DNA of 7,235 bases from Thermodesulfobacteriota bacterium (GTDB lineage Bacteria; Desulfobacterota; Syntrophobacteria; BM002): NCBI GenBank assembly GCA_947259475.1, contig CAMYLW010000078.1:1-7235 (forward strand), written 5' to 3'. The notes below the pieces were generated by a model, which saw only the letters and a list, made by a program, of their open reading frames with translations, did not search any database and was not told the DNA's origin. Both the position numbers and the translations under genes were made by a program. Below are positions 5,328 through 7,235 of this stretch, one piece after another. The stretch's first letter is position 1. Each line of letters opens with the position of its first letter.

Positions 5328-5903
5328 ATGGAGCCAATCAAAGGTTTTCGAATGGTTTCTGGTGTCGCCGTACTGTGTTTGGTTCTTACCCTGCTTCTTG
5401 GCTGCGCCACGACTTCAGAAAATGAAACGAGCCCAACATACCAGTCACCGCCGGGGACCAAGACGACAATCATCCTCCTTCGGCATGCGGGCAGGGATAT
5501 CTACAGTGCTGAGGCAGACGATCCACTGACATGGCAGGGTAAAAGACGGGCTCAGCATTTGCCGGAAGTGATCGGCGACATGGGAGTGAGCGCAATTTAC
5601 TGTACGAATCTGCAGCGCAACAGGGCCACGGCTCAACCGTTGGCAGACCATCTTGGCTTGAAACTAAACCTTGTATCCCAATCCCGTTTGTACGATTACA
5701 AGAAGCTATCCAGGGACCTTTTGGATACATTCCTTACCAAACACGCCGGGGGCGTAGTGGTGTGGGTTGGAAATATAAGAAACGTGGAGGAGATGTACAA
5801 ATTGCTGGATGGCACCGGTAGTCCACCAACCAAATACGGTGATGTGTTTATAGTGGTAATACCAGACGTCAGACCACCTCGTATCAAGAAGATGACTTAC
5901 TGA
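5328..5903 (+). CDS. Lipoprotein of the histidine phosphatase superfamily, probably impaired
   Basis: The product has 191 residues. The ATG follows GAGGAG (5313-5318) by 9 bases. The N-terminus is a lipoprotein signal with lipobox L23-L24-G25-C26, so the mature protein should be lipid-anchored. D or other retention signals at +2 are absent (C-A-T), which suits an outer-membrane lipoprotein. Residues 46-110 show the superfamily start: TTIILLRHAGRD with nucleophile H53 and R52, then LTWQGKRRAQHL, and IYCTNLQRNRATAQPLADHL. In the family the second half carries a GH(S)N motif whose His completes the catalytic pair. Here the matching segment reads VVVWVGNIRN, with N149 in that place. RHA also replaces RHG, and the acidic residue often following it is Gly. 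The fold is likely kept while phosphatase activity is weak or absent. Substrate is unknown. The gene stands alone, with its own promoter candidate. Confidence 0.8.
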   Translation: MEPIKGFRMVSGVAVLCLVLTLLLGCATTSENETSPTYQSPPGTKTTIILLRHAGRDIYSAEADDPLTWQGKRRAQHLPEVIGDMGVSAIYCTNLQRNRATAQPLADHLGLKLNLVSQSRLYDYKKLSRDLLDTFLTKHAGGVVVWVGNIRNVEEMYKLLDGTGSPPTKYGDVFIVVIPDVRPPRIKKMTY

Positions 5904-5912
5904 AAGTCGTCT
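5890..5912 (+). terminator. Hairpin across the stop codon of the lipoprotein gene
   Basis: AGATGACTT (5890-5898) pairs with AAGTCGTCT (5904-5912) in a 9-bp stem with one T-G wobble and a 5-base loop containing the TGA stop. No T-run follows. It may slow RNA decay or contribute to termination. Confidence 0.3.
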
Positions 5913-6010
5913 GGTTGGGAAATAGTCTGAACCACTAAATCAATCGGAATTCTGGGAGGGTTTGGGAAGAAGGAGGACCAACATTAGCACGCCCACAATC
6001 GCAGCAGGAG

Positions 6011-6034
6011 ATTCATGAAACATACGGGCTGGAT
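6011..6034 (+). repeat. Dispersed 24-nt repeat, copy C
   Basis: This copy begins ATTCATGAAACATACGGG and continues CTGGAT. It matches copy B at 21 of 24 positions and copy A at 19 of 24. Weaker similarity to B continues to about 6050. The extended unit runs straight into the AAGGAG ribosome binding site and ATG of a 20-codon ORF, a setting not seen at the other copies. Confidence 0.7.
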
Positions 6035-6058
6035 CAGCCTAACATCGAAGGAGAGCAG

Positions 6059-6121
6059 ATGAGCATACTCACAATACATATGCAATATGTGCTTGATGTT
6101 TGCCAGGTTTGCATTTATTAG
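6059..6121 (+). CDS. Candidate 20-residue ORF after repeat C, possible gene remnant
   Basis: ATG at 6059 follows AAGGAG (6048-6053) by 5 bases, an excellent ribosome binding site. The frame runs MSILTIHMQYVLDVCQVCIY to TAG at 6119-6121. It overlaps the last 4 bases of the convergent stress protein gene. The start region looks real but the body is very short. It may be a leftover gene start fused to unrelated DNA, a leader peptide or chance. It contains the hairpin ACATAT-gca-ATATGT (6076-6090). Function unknown. Confidence 0.25.
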   Translation: MSILTIHMQYVLDVCQVCIY

Positions 6122-7059
6122 AGCACGATCCAGGTGGCCATCCTGGTGCTGCTTTGCAGGACTTTGCTGGAGACGCTGCCCATAAAGAATTCTCGCACTC
6201 CGGAAAGGCCTCGCCTACCCATCACAATGGTCCCGTAGCCGTTGTTCCGGGCCTCGTCCAGGATATCACTGGCCGCGCTTCTACTTCCGTCCACCACTTT
6301 TTTAGTTATCTGAGACTCATTTAGGCCAGCCTGCAGAAGCATTTCCTTGGCTTTATTCATAAATGGTTCTATCTCTTGGCCTGCCTTGGTTTTCCAGAGC
6401 TTTTCGAGCTCGGGAGCCTCGTCCAACACCTCCTGGGGAACAAAGCGTCTCAAGTGCCGCATGGTGTGAAAAAGAGTCACCGGGGCATCGGTTCCGGCAA
6501 GCATGAAGCCGACATGATCTACCGCCCTGAGGGCATTATCCGAGCTGTCAACGGCGACCAGTGCCAGGTTTGAGGTCACCTTACCCTCCACGACCCACAC
6601 CGGACATACTCGGCAGTATTCCAGAAGCTTGCTGGAGACCTCGCCCATGAAAAAGGCCTCCAATCTACTGCGGCCACGGGTGCTAATAAGCACAGAATCA
6701 GCCCTCTTGCTTTCTACCCAATTACAGATGTCTTGGGGAATACTGTCCGCTTTTTTTCGATAGACTGTCTGCAGCCGGTCTTCTTCGAAACCTTTCTGAA
6801 GGAAGAAGTTCTTGGCCTGGCTGAGGATTTTTTCAGCCATACGGATGCTTTTATTCTCTAAAGCTTTCAACTTGGTGGCGGTCTCACGCTTCATAGAACG
6901 ATCATCCGCAAGGATTGGCGGCAGACTGGGGAGGACATACTTAAGAGTTACTTCCAGGTTGTGGTCTTTGCCGTACATGAGATCAATGTATTCTAGGGAT
7001 CTATGAGCATTTTCAGAACCGTCCACCGGTAAAACGATCATCTTAGTTAATTCATTCAT
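6118..7059 (-). CDS. Tandem universal stress protein (two UspA domains)
   Basis: This 313-residue cytoplasmic protein has two UspA domains. GGAGGAG (7065-7071) lies 5 bases before the ATG at 7057-7059, and the stop is TAA (6118-6120). Domain 1 (about 6-158) opens with MIVLPVDGSENA (D13). Domain 2 (about 164-313) opens with LALVAVDSSDNA (D171). UspA proteins of the ATP-binding class carry G-2x-G-9x-G-[S/T]. Domain 2 has it intact: G281-RR-G284-nine residues-G294-S295. Domain 1 has S126 in place of the first Gly and E140 in place of Ser/Thr, keeping only G129 and G139. So one domain probably binds ATP and the other is structural. Both end in FFMGxVSSKxL plus a Trp-containing last strand, showing internal duplication. 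Such proteins help cells survive starvation, oxidants or respiratory arrest. The gene is single and converges on the lipoprotein gene. Confidence 0.93.
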   Translation of the reverse strand: MNELTKMIVLPVDGSENAHRSLEYIDLMYGKDHNLEVTLKYVLPSLPPILADDRSMKRETATKLKALENKSIRMAEKILSQAKNFFLQKGFEEDRLQTVYRKKADSIPQDICNWVESKRADSVLISTRGRSRLEAFFMGEVSSKLLEYCRVCPVWVVEGKVTSNLALVAVDSSDNALRAVDHVGFMLAGTDAPVTLFHTMRHLRRFVPQEVLDEAPELEKLWKTKAGQEIEPFMNKAKEMLLQAGLNESQITKKVVDGSRSAASDILDEARNNGYGTIVMGRRGLSGVREFFMGSVSSKVLQSSTRMATWIVL

Positions 7060-7109
7060 GCTATCTCCTCCAGGGGGGCATTACCGCAAAGTTCGCCAAC
7101 GAGCAAGCT

Positions 7110-7139
7110 ACTATATTTCAGAATCTTTTTCATTGTCTT
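7110..7139 (-). promoter_or_regulatory. Sigma-70-type promoter candidate for the stress protein gene
   Basis: On the minus strand, AAGACA (7134-7139, 4 of 6 matches) is followed after 18 bases by TATAGT (7110-7115, 5 of 6). Transcription would start near 7103, giving a leader of about 44 bases before the ATG. Bases 7140-7235 beyond it show no gene. Confidence 0.35.
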
Positions 7140-7235
7140 TTGATCAAGAGCACGTGGCGAAAGTACACAAATGTTAAACATTGGCTAATCAGAGGAAAAC
7201 GCTGAGGCGATAAAGTAATTACCCAAACGCTTCTT

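Overview
The window looks like a stretch of a moderate-GC, Gram-negative bacterial chromosome, most likely a deltaproteobacterial (Desulfobacterota-like) lineage. This placement is an inference from gene content: a Sec-exported OB-fold-like protein, a lipoprotein of the histidine phosphatase superfamily, a PilZ protein, a tandem UspA protein, purine-rich ribosome binding sites and -24/-12 (sigma-54) promoter sequences. No rRNA, tRNA, CRISPR array or intact transposase gene was seen.

Layout, left to right. Bases 1-85 read as the 3' end of an unrecognised plus-strand gene. It abuts, at a dispersed 24-nt repeat, the cut-off end of a small minus-strand gene (77-163). That small gene lies directly downstream of a 593-residue minus-strand gene (187-1968), a cysteine-bearing protein of unknown function with features of an FMN-binding alpha/beta barrel. 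A roughly 600-base spacer follows. It holds a 6-bp dyad near the 593-residue gene, a 34-codon candidate small ORF with a strong ribosome binding site, and a sigma-54-type promoter just before a PilZ-domain gene (2586-2975). The next spacer (2976-3425) carries a degenerate heptamer repeat and inverted AGTGTCCCC/GGGGACACT sequences, probably remains of a mobile or palindromic element. Next come a small exported protein (3426-3923), a second copy of the 24-nt repeat, a near-consensus sigma-54 promoter (4086-4101), and a strongly acidic, mostly disordered 314-residue protein with a 31-residue repeat and a charged C-terminal helix (4243-5187). A lipoprotein resembling histidine phosphatases but lacking the second catalytic histidine follows (5328-5903). 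The third repeat copy (6011-6034) and a 20-codon ORF end against a convergent tandem universal stress protein gene (6118-7059, minus strand).

How the parts may work together. Most genes stand alone, each with its own spacer and its own ribosome binding site, so this is not one operon. The best case for shared control is the pair of -24/-12 promoters upstream of the PilZ gene and the acidic-protein gene. Together they suggest that a c-di-GMP-type effector and a possible polar or scaffold protein are both read by RNA polymerase with sigma-54. The other recurring theme is genome wear: a truncated gene at a repeat junction, repeat remnants in spacers, and two proteins with degenerate copies of their family's key motif.
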